In this document: one piece after another, positions 24,516 through 37,040 of the stretch
Layout: the number at the start of each line of letters is the position of its first letter
Numbering within the stretch: the stretch's first letter is position 1
Source: Tenodera sinensis
Lineage: Eukaryota > Arthropoda > Insecta > Mantodea > Mantidae
Length of the DNA stretch: 64,000 nucleotides
Reading direction: 5' to 3'
NCBI GenBank assembly: GCA_030765045.1
Contig: CM060969.1
Span: 46,238,216-46,302,215 of the forward strand
Program-made: the position numbers and the translations under genes
Notes under the pieces: model-generated
Told to the model about the DNA's origin: nothing
Seen by the model: only the letters and a program-made list of their open reading frames with translations
Database searches by the model: none

Positions 24516-25330
24516 TTTGTATAGTTCTCTAGAATTATTTAATAAGGCAGAGTGGAAACTGGATTAAGTTGCAACAAAGGAATTCTGACAAGCAGTGAAA
24601 TAATTTTGTTTCCTTCAGCAAAGAATATCTACAAATGTATACTATCCTCTGCCAATGAATTGAAATAAAATATGCAAGTATTAATGCAATAGCATTGACA
24701 TGCCTGATGCACATACATTGTTGAACAAAATATTAAAAACTAAAAGGTAGATTGTGGCTAAATGCTGCGAAAGTGCAATATACCAACCAAAAGAGATGTA
24801 AGGAATTTTTAAAGTGCTTCAGAATTGTGATATGTTTTATATTAGTTATAGTTAATAAGGCAGAAGTTTCAAGATACAACCTACCGAAACTATTTGATTT
24901 ATATCAACAGCTATTAAAAAGGCATTGAAATTTCGGATGATGCGGGAGAAAATAGGAATATTGGAAGTAGATGCATGAAAAGGATTGAGGCCATTAAATG
25001 TTGGACCGTTGCAGCTGTCTAAGAAAATAACAAAAGACCTGCGGAGAGGGACGACGTAAGCAATAAGTGCGCTGTGCAGGGTATTATTTACCATCATAAA
25101 CATTTCTTTCGTATTACCTATAAAACTTCACGAAAGTCAGTGCAGCTGAACATGCTACATCATCCCTGTGATATGCATGTATCCAAGGTATTAATATTCT
25201 GAACCCATACTGGAAAATATATATGCGGAGAACGTCACAAAACACTTGTAAATTATAAGGCGAAACATGGCCCTTCAGAAACGAAGGCCTACATTCCTTC
25301 TTCACGAGTTAAAACCTGAAATTGATGAGC
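24516..25330. other. Unassigned sequence
   Basis: ORFs on the minus strand at 24852-25103 and 25114-25305 (83 and 63 codons) show no recognised domain. Confidence 0.3.
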
Positions 25331-26213
25331 CCCTACTACTACGTTTAGTAAGTAGGGGAAGTATTGTATTCGATTCAAAACTGGGATGTCGAGATTTCAC
25401 CGGAAATATGTTTTGAGGCCCCCTCAATCCAAAAAAAAAAGCATTTTTAGAAAAATGTCCGTGTGTGTGTGCGTGTGCGTGTGCGTTTGCGTGTGCGTGT
25501 GTGTGTGTGTGTGTCAGACTGTGGACAGCATAACTCAAAAACGAAAAGTCGGTTAAAAACCAAAGTTGCTATTTAAGTTTAATGTCGTTCAAGGATGTGA
25601 CACGAAGATTTTGAAGAAAATAGCCCCACCCTAATCTACCCTTTATATGGAAAATTTTTCGAAAAATTTGATTTTCTTTAAAATGGCTCTAAGGATTTTG
25701 ATTAAAATGCCATATGTTTGAGGTATTTTTATGACAAATGAAGTGTATAGTTTGAATTTTCTGGCTATAGCCTATGTACTCCTGTTTAGTCTGGATGACA
25801 TTTGAATAACTCGTAAACCGTAAAATCGTACTATACAAAAATGTAGATGTCGCTAAAACACACAATTTTTGTCCAGATAAATTTTTTTTTAGAGAGAACC
25901 ATTTCGAAGATATTCCTTGTTATGTGTGTCAGTTTCGGAAAATTTAAAACTTTCGTGAAATGGAACATCGCTGTTCATTTTTTTATATGTTAAGCGTGCA
26001 AAGAGAACGGGATCTCAAAGCTTTAAAAGATTTGACTATTGCTCAAAGCATACTGTATTCCAATATTCCCTTTGCACCTACAAGGAAATAAGCAATAACA
26101 AATTTCTGTAACTGTTTATCTCAACTAACACGAAGAAGATATAGGAGTAAGAGTTTGTAAGGATGGTTAGTACAAGAGTAGAGAAAGTCATATGAGTGCA
26201 ACACATCAGATTT
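25331..26213 (+). repeat. Family A repeat, copy A12, full length
   Basis: The start CCCCTACTACTACGTTTAG then TAAGTAGGGG can fold into a hairpin. All consensus blocks follow in order, including GAGATTTCACCGGAAATA, an A run, GCATTTTTAGAAAAATG, a GT/GC-rich alternating tract (25458-25514), and the end GTAGAGAAAGTCATATGAG..ACACATCAGATTT. It is fused directly to copy A13. Confidence 0.8.
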
Positions 26214-26622
26214 TTAGAAAAAGGTGTGTGTTCCCCCGTGTGAACCTATCTGTCTGAACAGCCTAACTCAAAAACGAAAAGTCGATTAAAAACCAAAGTT
26301 GTATTTAAGTATAATGTCTTTCAAGGATGCGACACAAAGACTTTGAAGAAAATTCCTCTACCCTAAACTACCCCTTATATGGAATTTTTTAGAAAATTTT
26401 TATTTTCTCGAAAAGGGCTTGCGATTTTGATTAAAATGTCATATTAAAGATATTTTTATTGCAAATGAAATGTACGAGTATTTTGAATTTTCTGGTTTTA
26501 GCCCCTGTAGGTCTTTAGTCTTGATGACTTTTGTGTAATTTGTAAACTGTAAGAAATAGACCAGAACTTACCATCCAAAAATGCAGATCTCGTTAAAACC
26601 CACAATTTATGCCCAAATGTTT

Positions 26623-26673
<51 letters not shown>

Positions 26674-26687
26674 TATAGTTTTTTTTT

Positions 26688-26720
<33 letters not shown>

Positions 26721-27042
26721 TGAACCATTTCGGGGATATTTCCTGTTATTTGTGTGAGTATTGCAATACTTTTACTTTCCACAAATGGACCCACACTTTT
26801 AGTCTCTTGGCCGTACAAGGAGAAAGGAATTTAAAAGCCTTCATATAGCGACCAGTTTAAACGATTTGACTATCGCTCAAATCCTACTGTATTCCCATAG
26901 CACCCACAATAAAATTAGCAATGAGATAATTTCTGCAAATGTTTATCTCGACTAACCTGAAGAAGATGGAGGAATAAAAGTTTGTGAGAATGGTTAGTAC
27001 AAGGGTAGAGAAAGTCATGTAAGTGCAACACATCAGGTTTTT
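26214..27042 (+). repeat. Family A repeat, copy A13, tandem to A12
   Basis: It begins at TTAGAAAAAGGTGTGTG, so the first ~125 bases are missing and the join to A12 falls at a shared TTTTTAGAAAAAGG. It contains a TTTA repeat and T runs (26619-26718) at the family's usual A/T expansion site, and ends GTAGAGAAAGTCATGTAAG..ACACATCAGG. Confidence 0.8.
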
Positions 27043-27391
27043 ATGGATAAAAAGAGACTTAAACAGAAAAAAAGTCTCGGTTGGCTTTCATTCAAAATTC
27101 TTATTTTTCTCAAAGTAAGCGATATTTGCTGGCTGATTATTATATCTGATGATATACTTTTAGGCATCTCAGTATCTATAGCAGAAAATAATTTTTTCCC
27201 CACTCTACTTCCTTTTTGTTAGCACTCGCTCTGTAACTAGGCGTCGAGTAAAATCGCAGAGAAAGGCAAGAGTTAATGCAGAGGAGAACGGAGAATTTTG
27301 CTAGGCCCAGAATATGAAAGTATAGTAGGTATTAATAATATTGCTTATTAAAAGAAAACATATTAATAAGCCAGCTCTACCCGCTGTATAG

Positions 27392-28106
27392 CAGGCATAG
27401 GCACGAGGGGAGAGGGAGCGATTGAACTAACCTTACTCACCCCACATACTCTTGCCCAGTGAGGAAGGTGGCTTTGATAAAAGAGCAATTATGGTTTCGT
27501 TCTACCTGTATAGTAGTAATAATTTCTACGTTGTTATTAAGTGTTTTGTTTATATTAAACATATTCTGCATACAATAAATATTACAGGCACCTATTGTAG
27601 TTAGGGAAGTTCTCTAATTGTCAAGTTTTTGACTTCCTTTATCTTATGCACGTAATATTCTTATGCCGCCTTATGATTAACACACTAAATTGTTTCTGTT
27701 TCACAATAAAATAAGCTAATAACAAACTAAACCCCTAAACAGTGGAATCATACCGTCCCTTTTCTATGTTTACAAACACGGGTATTCAGAATATATTTTT
27801 TTTGAAATTGTAAATAAATACCTGTGAGACTATCTTAGTTTGCTTTATGGTTTTGATCATAATGGCGTTTGATACTGTAACGCTTTAATTTGAAAACTGA
27901 AATCCACATATTACACAGTAAACTTTCCTGTTTTTGTAAATTACAAAAAATTCTCTCTGCCATTCTTCATGAAACAGATGTCCCTACTCGCAACTAATGA
28001 GGCGTATTGGAAGCGGAACAGCAGTGAAGGGAGGGATGGCCCGTGGACTGAGGCAAGAACGCATTTCAGTGGAGTAGCCCTTTTGAGCCGATTTTGCCCA
28101 TGCCTG
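27392..28106. mobile_element. Possible decayed hAT element, low confidence
   Basis: CAGGCATAGGCAC at 27392 and GATTTTGCCCATGCCTG ending at 28106 form a short imperfect inverted repeat of hAT-terminus type. The 8-base flanks match at only 4 of 8 positions, and no transposase motif lies between, so this may be coincidence. Confidence 0.25.
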
Positions 28107-28411
28107 GGTTATGGCATTAAATGTGCAGATGTACCCCACTTTCTCTCCCACTTTACATTGTTCCTCATTCTCCCGCACTTCCCTGTTGCTACACCTCCCT
28201 CTACTCATTCCCTCATTTTCACTTCGTCTTTTCCCTCCCTCTTTTCTCTCTACCATTTTAACACTCTCCATTCTCTCCATGCAACTTATATGTTGAAATT
28301 TATCATGTGCGGTGTTAATGAAAGCAAACTTTAGTAAGGAGTTTAACAGTAGACTAAAGTGCACATTTCTTCATGCTTCCAAAGCGATCGCAGCTATACT
28401 ACCTTATTGAT
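28107..28411. other. Pyrimidine-rich unassigned sequence
   Basis: A C/T-rich plus-strand stretch opens ORFs on both strands (121 and 126 codons, 27969-28364) with no recognisable domain. Confidence 0.3.
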
Positions 28412-28905
28412 CGAGCGAGATGGCTCCGCGGTGTAAGGGTTGAATTCGAGAGGTCGTGGTTTTGATTCCCGTGACCGACCTTCCTGACCACGGGCTTTTC
28501 GGGGTTTCCTCGAGTCGCTAGGCAAATGCTGGGAAGAATAATTACATGCCTCGAATTTACTCTCTTTCCATTTCACTTAATTAACAATTTCATTCATCGT
28601 TCATCCCGTTGTTTCTTTCAGGGTCGCATGTACGACTTGGCAGGTATGATATGCACAGAGGAACTTTTCCGTCCCTTGTGTTCCGTGAGATTCGGGTAGG
28701 GGGGTGTTGGACCCCATCGGGGTCCTCCTGGAAGACACCAAAGACTTAAACACCTCGAGGTGTCGTCAAACTTGATAAGCTCTAGGGATCTCTGTAAATA
28801 TCTGTACCGCTAGTCTGGATCTGGCCACCCCGTGTCTCCTCTCACCTCATCCTTCCTCCCAGAGGTGCCCCCTTACGGGCATAGGCACAATAAACCTAGT
28901 TTCAG
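28412..28905 (+). mobile_element. tRNA-derived SINE (S2 type)
   Basis: The head is GATGGCTCCGCGGTGTAAGG with a B-box region GGTTTTGATTCCC. The body has GGTTTCCTCGAGTCGC, AATGCTGGGAAGAATAATTA and a GGGTCGCATG..CTTGGCAGG segment. The 3' part carries CACCTCGAGGTGTCGTCAAA and GGGATCTCTGTAAAT. The 3' part recurs at 62178-62495, and the head and middle recur in minus orientation at 49008-49408 and 60965-61515. Confidence 0.65.
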
Positions 28906-29038
28906 TGCCTAATTCCCTCCACATCCATCTTATACTGCCATGTAGGGAATCAGTTTACATACACAAGTTTGTAATAATGTTATTGATCCTATCAAAATGT
29001 TATAAACAACAGTATTATTGTAAGTTCTAAGTCTACAT

Positions 29039-30392
29039 TTTTACTTTCTCTACTCTTAAGTAGAGGAAGTATTTTATTCCACCGGAAATATATGTTTTGA
29101 GACCCCCCGAATCTAAAAAGAAAAAGCATTTTTTGAAAAAGGTCCGTGTGTGTGTCTGTGGGTCTGTCTGTCAGTCTGTGTGTCTGTCAGCCTGTGGACA
29201 GCTTAACTCAAAGAAGAAAAGTAGATTAAAAATCAAAGTTGGTATTTAAGTTCAATGTCTTTCAGGCATGCGACACGATTTTGAAGAAAATAACCCCACC
29301 CTAAACTACCCTTTACATGGAAAATCTTTCAAAAAAATTGATTTTCTTGAAAATGGCCCTAACGATTGTGATTAAAGTGCCATATGTTTAAGATATTTGT
29401 ATGACAAATGAAATGTATATTTTGAATTTTCTGGCTATAGCCTATGTAGTGCTGTTTACTCTAAATGACTTTTGAGTAACTTATAAACCGTAAGAGATAG
29501 ATAAAATCTTGCTATACAAAAATGTAGATCTCGCTAAAATTTGTCTAAATAATTTATTTATTTATTTTATTATATTTTTGTTTTATTTTTATCTTTATTT
29601 ATTTATTTATTTTTTTTAAAGAGTGAACCATTTCGGAGATATTCCTTATTTGTGTCAGTTTCATTTTTTATATGTTAAGTGTGCAAAAAGAACGGAATCT
29701 CAAGGCTTTAAAAGATCTGACCATCGTACAAAGCCTACTGTATTCTAATATTCCCCTTGCACCTACAAGGAAATAAGCAATAAGATAATTTGTACAAATG
29801 TTTATCTTAACTATGCAGTTATATCAATCGGTATTGGTCCCTACGCTTACATATGGAATAGAAAGCATCCCACTGCAAGATAAGCAAATAAGTAAAATAC
29901 AATCCAGTGAAATGAAATACTTAAGAAAAGCTGTAAATAAAACCAGGAGGGATAGGATAAGAAATGAGAGGATCAGAGAAGAAGTAGGTCAAGGATCACT
30001 GGAGGAGAAAATCGAACAAAAACAATTGAAATGGTGGGGACATGCATTTAGAATGGCAGAGGATAGTAAAGTTAAACAGATGCTAGAAGTAAGGGTACAA
30101 GGAAGGAGAGGAGTAGGAAGACCCCGGATAATGTTTGAGGACAGAATGGAAAAGATTGGAAGAAAAAGGAACAAGACAATGGAAGAAATGAAGAGAATGA
30201 TGAGGGATAGGAACGACTGGAGAAGATGGATTTACGGAGCCACCCCTACGCTGTAAAGGTAGAAGGGAAAGAGGAAGAAGAAGAAGAAGTTTATCTTAAC
30301 TAATACGAAGAAGATATAGGAATAAGAGTTTGTAAGAATGGGTAGTACAAGAACAGAGAAAGTCATGTGAGTGCAACGCATCATAGTTTTTC
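29039..30392 (+). repeat. Family A repeat, copy A14, full length, split by a LINE
   Basis: It starts TTTTTACTTTCTCTACTC..AAGTAGAGGAAGTATT, a clean fold-back start, and ends CAGAGAAAGTCATGTGAG..CAACGCATCA. The interval 29814-30302 is an inserted LINE plus one copy of its target duplication; removing it restores an ordinary family A sequence. Confidence 0.8.
29800..30302 (+). mobile_element. 5'-truncated LINE with 14-bp target duplication inside family A
   Basis: The insert is 29814-30288 (475 bp), flanked by GTTTATCTTAACTA on both sides (29800-29813 and 30289-30302). It encodes, in one open frame to TAA near 30254, the C-terminal end of a LINE reverse transcriptase: PTLTYGIESI, YLRKAVNKTRRDRIRN, EQKQLKWWGHAFRMA, GRRGVGRPRIMFEDR. 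The 3' end is a GAA run. The family looks related to the fragment at 642-1135 but is far less decayed, with no stops across about 150 codons. It has no RT catalytic core and cannot move itself. Confidence 0.88.
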
Positions 30393-30885
30393 AGTTCATA
30401 TTAGATTCTAATAAGTAATACTAACACATTGCAATTTTGAAGCCAGAGTAAGCCTTTTCAATTTTTTTACTCTTATGTATGGCTTGAAACATTTTACCAA
30501 TGTTAAATAAATTATATTGGTTTCCTCAATGTCAGTTGGGGTTAAACTTTTGAAGAAACAAAATAGTTCATAGTTTTTATTTTAATACGGGGGTCATGTC
30601 TCTCTGCTCTCGAAAGCAGAAATGACGTTGTTTGTGCGACATTTCAGCTTTAAAATTAACGGATTGCCCATTGTCAGTCTTCTCCCGCCGTTCCATATTG
30701 CATAACTTGGCGTCATTTTCTTCTTCAAATTAAACAAAATTATTGTGGCAATAAAAGACGATATTTATGGATTATATATGTAGCAAATTTAAGAGGCTTA
30801 AGGAATAATTCAGTTAAAAGGTTTCCAAATAGCCAAGTTTCACGTATTCACACAAAATGCTAAACGTTATGGCATACGGCGATTA
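30393..30885. other. AT-rich sequence, nothing recognised
   Basis: No element or gene supported. Confidence 0.3.
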
Positions 30886-31160
30886 AGCTTTTAGTGAATA
30901 ATTCCGCGGCACAACAGACCTTTCTGGGTCGAGACCTGTTCCTCAATTCCGCCCACTACAGCCGTCATGAGTGGGATGCAGTCCTGAAGGGTGGGACAGA
31001 TCCCTCCCGGTCGTTATATGCGATATTTTCAACCAGGGGTTCTGCTTCTGTATCAAGTAGCTCCTTAATTGGTCCCCCGCGGACCTAACCAGCCTGAATG
31101 CACCCAGCAACTGGTCTCCCACCAGGAGAAAATCCCGGTCCTCAGAATCGAACCAATCAA
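30886..31160 (-). mobile_element. SINE (S6 type), minus strand
   Basis: Minus-strand order: B box GGTTCGATTCTGAGGACC, GGGATTTTCTCCTGG, GGAGCTACTTGATAC, GAAAATATCGCATATAACG and ACCGGGAGGGATCTG. The sequence is GC-rich against its surroundings. The A-box half was not seen, so it is probably a partial copy. Confidence 0.5.
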
Positions 31161-31344
31161 TGTTGTGTTCTCAACAATATGCAAAGAAACTGGGACGTTC
31201 ATAAACTAATGTCTTCTGAAACATTTAATTGGAACAAATCAACAGTAAACTTAAACCAATTTTAAATATGGTGTTTTCTCTTTCATAAGGAATGCAAGGC
31301 ATACAACATGAAACTAGTGAAGACTAATTATCTCTATCTCTATT

Positions 31345-31635
31345 ATCTGGTCTATCTCTTAAATTTTACCAGTTATTCAAAAGGCATTAAGAGTAAATAA
31401 GACGACAAAGGCTATAGCCAGAAAATTCAAAATATAAATTTCGATTCCCATAAAAATATCTTAAACATATGGCATTCTAATCCAAATCGCTAGAGTTGAA
31501 AAAATCAAACTGTTCGAAAAATTTTCCATGTAAAGGGTAGTTTAGGGTGGAGGAATTTTCTTCAAAATCTTTGTGTCGCATTCTTGAAAGATATTAAAGT
31601 TAAAAACAACTTTTCCTTTACTTATGCTGTTCACA

Positions 31636-31725
<90 letters not shown>

Positions 31726-31855
31726 CACACGCACGCGCACACACACGCACGCGCGCACACACATAGACCTGTTTCTAAGAATACTTTCTTTGAACTCAGG
31801 GAGCCTCAAAACACACATTTTTGGCCGAATCTCTTATTTGTCCTACTTAGTATGC
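31345..31855 (-). repeat. Family A repeat, copy A15, minus strand, with (CT)n(CA)n
   Basis: It runs from TCTCTTAAATTTTACCAG through GGCTATAGCCAGAAAATTC, TAAAGGGTAGTTTAGGGTGG and CTTATGCTGTTCACAGAC to GGGAGCCTCAAAACA and the 5' end region near 31855. A CT repeat (31637-31693) and a CA repeat (31694-31762) occupy the family's usual GT/CA site. The inverted family 3' end is absent. Confidence 0.7.
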
Positions 31856-33317
31856 GTACACAATAAAGTAAAAGTCATTTGTTTTAGAAACATAGCATTA
31901 CGAAAATTTCAGTATGGCCGTGGTATAAACACACTATTACAGTGCCAGAAAGCTTCTTTGCTCAAATACATAGCAACAGTGAAGTAGTCAACTGAATAGT
32001 AGATTATCTTGAACGTTAAAGGCAAGACTCTCATTTCCATAAGTGGGCAATTTCAAAGCTTGCCATGAATTAAGTTTAAAAACAAAACAAAGCTGATTTT
32101 TGCTCCTAACAGGCACCCAGTATCTTACATAGAATATGAAATTAATGGTCCCCTTAAATTATTCGAACTCCAGAAGAATAATTCTCGGCCTTTGGCATTC
32201 TCGGCACTGCACGTAGAAAAGGGAGACCAGTAAAAATAAAAAGGCGTGGCAAGCAAGGTACCTATACTTTACCACAATAAGAATCGAACGTTACACGTCC
32301 TGCTCTGCATTTTGTGTCCATAATCACATGCCGTATTTATTTGACGGCAGTCCAACTTAAAGCGTTCCTTCTAACTCGTTCCTTTTCTTTCTTGTTTTAT
32401 TATCATTACCGACCGTTTGTCTACGTACTTGCCGCTACCCCTAATCAGAGTCAGCTATAGTGTTTAGGTGATAAATTAAAATGGAAGTAGTGGAAATCTC
32501 ATCGCTATTGCTATATCTTCCTCTTGTTTATCACACCTTCTTTCTCAAATGACTTTTCTTGACGATAGTGTTTATGCTGTCACTGTGGAAAGTTGAATTT
32601 TGTGCATTCAGCGCTGGTAGACTATCCTATCTGTATGTTTTGCCTATTCTACTGCCCTTAAATCCCCAATATTTTAATATATTTATTGTTGCAGACAACG
32701 AATATAATCATATTTGAGGACGGAATGTAAATATTACCCGGCTTTTCATTTTCTCTTTATTTGTTAATTTACGATTTAATTTATACAAGAGCAATTTATT
32801 GTTTTCCTGAAGGTTAACCACTAGGTGTAGATAATATATGCTAGTTCACCTTAAAGGTTGTAACCCTGCTTGTGGAATTACCATGCTAAACAAATGTTAG
32901 AATTAAACACTGTATCAATTATTATTCTTCCACACACGTCGTTTGCAGACTGAAGCTGGAAAGCTGGAATCACACCGAAAAACTAAATGCCATAGTCGAA
33001 ATTTGAACGACTGAACCTCCACTGAAATAAAACACTTTCCTGTATATTGCGATCCGTCTATATTTAGCAAACAGCATAGCTCAAAAATGAAAATTCGGAT
33101 TAAGTGGGTAGTTTTATTTTTGAGTCTCGGGCATTCTTGGATCTTTCCATGGTAGAAAACCAGAGTTCCAACCATTAAGTCAAGGCTGAGCATACTTGCT
33201 GGATCACGGAGGTGGGTGGAGGAGGAAGATACAAATAGAAAAGAAACTAAAAATAAGAAATAAAAAATAACACAACTAAACCTCATTGAATTTCTGTGTC
33301 GTCTCATACTATACATA
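31856..33317. other. Unassigned sequence
   Basis: No gene recognised. A ~40-base family A-like scrap (AACAGCATAGCTCAAAAATG) lies at 33069-33105. An ORF of 141 codons on the minus strand at 32915-33340 has no known domain and overlaps the start of the next element. Confidence 0.3.
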
Positions 33318-34130
33318 CAGGTGTCCCAATACATACACACTTTGAAACGTTATTTCTCAGCAACGAAATGAAACAGAAATACAATTTTTGTTCTGTGTGA
33401 TCCAGAAGGCACGAAAAAGCTTAACAACATCATCGTGTTTATAAACAAACTTCGTGGTGAAATTATCATTCGATGAACGTAAGTGGTTACTAAAATGTTA
33501 TTGGAAAGTGTAGAATGGACATAATGTGTGTAGAGGCTTAAGGAAAACCCACAAATTGTTTAAACAAATGTATATCTACCATGAGTAATGGTATGTTATC
33601 TGCCTTCCCGAGGAGTATTTGGACCCTACTTCGAAGAGACTGTCCCGGTCAGACTTACCTACAAATGTTGAAAATCATGATTCCACGTCTTAATGATCTC
33701 TTTGAGAATCATAATGACGTTCACTTCCAACAAGATGGGGCTCCAACTCACTCTCATGTTGTGAGAAGTGTTCTCTATCGTATATTCAATCAGCGATGGA
33801 TAGGACGAAGAGGAAGTGCAACGGAATTGCCGTTTCGATCTCTTGATTTAAACACTCTGACTTTTACATTTGGGAATCTTTAAAGAACACGGTGTATGCC
33901 ACAAAACTACAGTCACTGGTTCAGATTGAACACGTGATCAATGAGATTCTATTAGCAATAGTCCAGACGGCTTGTTGCTGTGTTCGACCTCGTTGTGGCA
34001 GAAGATGGACACTTTGAACATGTACGGACTTAAGGAAGTATAAGGAATAGAACAAAAAAAATTGTATTTCTGTCTCATTACGTTGTTGAGAAATACCGTT
34101 TCAAAGTGTGTTTACATCAATTTGAGACAC
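33318..34130 (+). mobile_element. DD41D-like Tc1/mariner-superfamily element, internally deleted
   Basis: The ends form a ~70-bp inverted repeat. The left end is CAGGTGTCCCAATACATAC then ACACTTTGAAACG, TATTTCTCAGCAACG. The right end carries the same series inverted and ends GAGACAC. The interior keeps only the C-terminal half of a transposase: NDVHFQQDGAPTH (catalytic Asp), RWIGRRG, then after a one-base frame shift near 33858 DFYIWESLKNTVY (last acidic residue). About 41 residues separate the second and third acidic positions, as in the DD41D group. The N-terminal half with the DNA-binding domain is gone, and the SLDLNT replaces the usual SPDL.P. TA lies at both outer edges. Confidence 0.8.
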
Positions 34131-35400
34131 TATGTGTTTGTATGTTCCTTATAGGCTTCTACACTGTTGCACCGATTTATACAGACTTGGAACAGATAAG
34201 CTTTTTACAAAAGGCGAAACCTATAATCTATCTTAGAATTTGAAATATCACCTCATTTCACACGATTGTGTGTGATGCCTAAAAATCTTCGTGAGACCAT
34301 CTGCACATATTTTTTTTTCAAAGATAATAATTAACAGCTCGAGCATGTGACAACGTGGGCGACTACTTTCTGAGATAACAGCATTACTAACTGCGGTATA
34401 TGCGGTTGTACAACCCTGCTGCATGAATTTTTCTGCCTGGTTTTATTTATTTAGTTTGTTTATTTTATTGTTTCCTAAATAGTTTTATTAACTATTTATT
34501 TATGTGCCTTAAGTAATGCGTTTTAAGTGTCCCCAAAGGAACACAAAGTATTGGGAAAGTGCAACTTTAGTCAAACTACGGGCAACGTATGCCAGGTAAC
34601 CAGTAAAGTCGTGTAAGAAATTTTCTGCTAGCGCTTGAAGAATCTCTCAATACACAATCAGAAAGGCAAGGGCAAGTGAATCACTGTAGAGCTCTACACA
34701 ATGCTTCCTTATCTATTTCTAGCTTCATTAAATGTATTGTCAGAAAGCATTCAGGTGCTATGTTTCGAAGAAGTTGTAAAAGTCAATGCGTCATTCTTTT
34801 GAAGATATTTAATAGCGCGTGGCATGATTCACAACATGTCCTCACACTCTTATATGGTCAACTAATGTTCAGATTAATGGTTCCAGGATAAACCCTGTTT
34901 TAAACTGTAAAATAGCAGAAATTGTTGAGCAACAGATTATCAAGAATGATATCAAAGGTGACTTAAAGTTGCTATATATGGAATTAATTATAAGCTGCTT
35001 GTAATTGAAATTGTACAGTCAAGATGGGAACATTAATAGCTCCAACCGTTCCACTTTAGGAAAATAGTTGAATCCAAAACACCTATAGTGTCATGACCCT
35101 AAGGTCAATGGATTAAAATACTTGCGGATTAACATTCAATACTCGATTTTCCAGCAAAATATATCGGATACTAGGGGACACCAAGATTACAGTGCATGTA
35201 CTAAGAATTTAAAGCTACAGATTTTCTTGGAAATAAGCCAAAACGGAATTTATCAGTTCTTTAATTAAACTAAATTCTCATTTGAAGGTTTATTATAATA
35301 AAATTACATAACATGGTTTCACTAACCTGAATCACCAAGACAGTATTTTGACATCCACCGAGAGCAAAGGCTCACACACTCAAGAGACAAACTTACATCT
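34131..35400. other. Unassigned sequence
   Basis: A 71-codon ORF at 34676-34891 has no recognised domain. No repeat was supported. Confidence 0.3.
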
Positions 35401-35404
35401 CAAT

Positions 35405-35645
35405 AAATGAATATATTAGTTCCCCACGCTGCTGCACACTACAATATAGTCAATGCAGCCAATCTAGCGTTAGAAAAAAACTAAAATACTCTAAAACAAA
35501 CCGCTAAGCGCTCAGTAAGCCAATGATGTCAACCAGTAGTTACTGGTTTACCCACTTTCTCGCACACTGCAACACGATCAAAGAATGCAGTGAGTATTTA
35601 AAAAACCATAACACATCAAAGAACCTGCTAAATACCGTTGTGTCG
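35405..35645. repeat. Possible diverged tandem duplication of about 130 bp
   Basis: GCACACTACAATATAGTCAA then TGCAGCCAA near 35430 is echoed by GCACACTGCAACACGATCAA then AGAATGCAGTGA near 35562. Similar context follows each (CTCTAAAACAAACCGCTAA versus CATCAAAGAACCTGCTAAA). Confidence 0.3.
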
Positions 35646-37040
35646 CCGCAATAACATTTAAATACGCTCAAGGTGCACATAACTATAGTACCTATACCTA
35701 CTACCTTATTCATGCCCACGATTATTTCTCATTCGAATTATTTTGCATGAGTCGCTAATTCCAAGTACATATTAGCTGTATGTAAGCAAGGGTTTCTGAT
35801 AGAAAGGATATGATCTTTAAACCATTTCCCCGTTTCGTTCTCTGGTTTGCGTCACGTGGAGGATGACGGCTGCCCCTCGAAGCGATACAGTGATAGAATA
35901 GTTAAAGTGCTGCAAAGCAGCATCGACATCCATTGTCTGCGTAATTTAAGTATTCAGCCTTAACTCCATTTCGAGTTGGTGCCGCAGTAGGTCCCAGTCT
36001 AATTATTCAATGAGAGCACTGCAAGACGAGAAGGTGAAGTATCTGTGTTGAAATTTCCAGTAGCACGTACCTGAAGAGCCGCTCTGTGAAGTTTTTTCAC
36101 AAGTGCAGTATCAGGAGAGTCCGAGTGTTGCTCAGATAACAAGTAGGGTGATTGGAGGTAACGGTGTGAAAACCGAGGTCGTCACTAAACGGTGGAGTCC
36201 ACGACATTCCCAGATGAAATCTGCTTCAACTGCCAAAAGTAGCATAGGGCTAGTCAATGCACTCATAACTTTGGTAATTGGTGCACTGAGGTGCGGCGAT
36301 GTGTGGAGATATGGCTTGTTGTACTTGCTCAAGTTGAAAGATTTGCCTCGGATCTTCATTGTAAAGCAATTGAACCACAAACAGGTTGAACGGTTTTCGT
36401 TATTGACAGGTATACCACTCAGTTCCTGAAGAACTATATATCTTTGACGAAGTATGGGACCCCGCGTAATATGACTACCATTACGAGTAGTATTCATCAG
36501 TTAATGTGGTCCTAGTATTCAACACATTCCACATAAACTCAGAAGAGAGAAGTTATATCAATCACAACTCGACATGCAAAAATGTTGCCGAAATGTTGAC
36601 CTGTTTGGATCAGGAAATATGTGCACTTGAAATTGCTCCACTTTTACCTGATATCGTTTACACTAGGCAATTGTAAACGCTATAGCATGGCTAGCGTTTA
36701 CTTGAGGCAATGTAGTTCACAACTGAATTCTTAGACTACCTTACAATCTCAAAAGCCACAATATTTTAACCCTTGTGTAGAAAGTAAAACTGTTAACCTG
36801 TATGGTCAAAATGCAGTACAATTATGCTTTAGGACTTCATAAAAATCACAGCTTATAACCTTCTAAAAATTACCTAATCCTTCTTTTCTAATATATTACT
36901 CCGCAATATTAAGATTTATATTTAATAATTAATTTTCAACGCATGACTGGCAAACTCACTGTTAGACTTGGTGTAAATCACCACCTTACAACGTCAAAAG
37001 CTACTCCTACTATGAATTTAACAATTGGCCAAATTGTTGA
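35646..37040. other. Unassigned sequence with overlapping antisense ORFs
   Basis: ORFs of 108 codons (plus, 36103-36429) and 121 codons (minus, 36132-36497) overlap almost fully. Neither shows a domain I know. Base composition near 36100-36400 is less AT-rich than the flanks. Confidence 0.3.

Noticed and set aside
27392..28106. hAT element with 8-bp target duplication
   Set aside because: Rejected as a firm call because the flanks match at only 4 of 8 bases and no transposase remains; listed at low confidence.
32915..33340. 141-codon minus-strand ORF as a protein gene
   Set aside because: No domain match by eye, and it overlaps the left terminal repeat of the DD41D-like element.
36103..36497. 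Overlapping sense and antisense ORFs of 108 and 121 codons as a gene
   Set aside because: No recognisable domain on either strand and no splice or transposon context; kept only as unassigned sequence.
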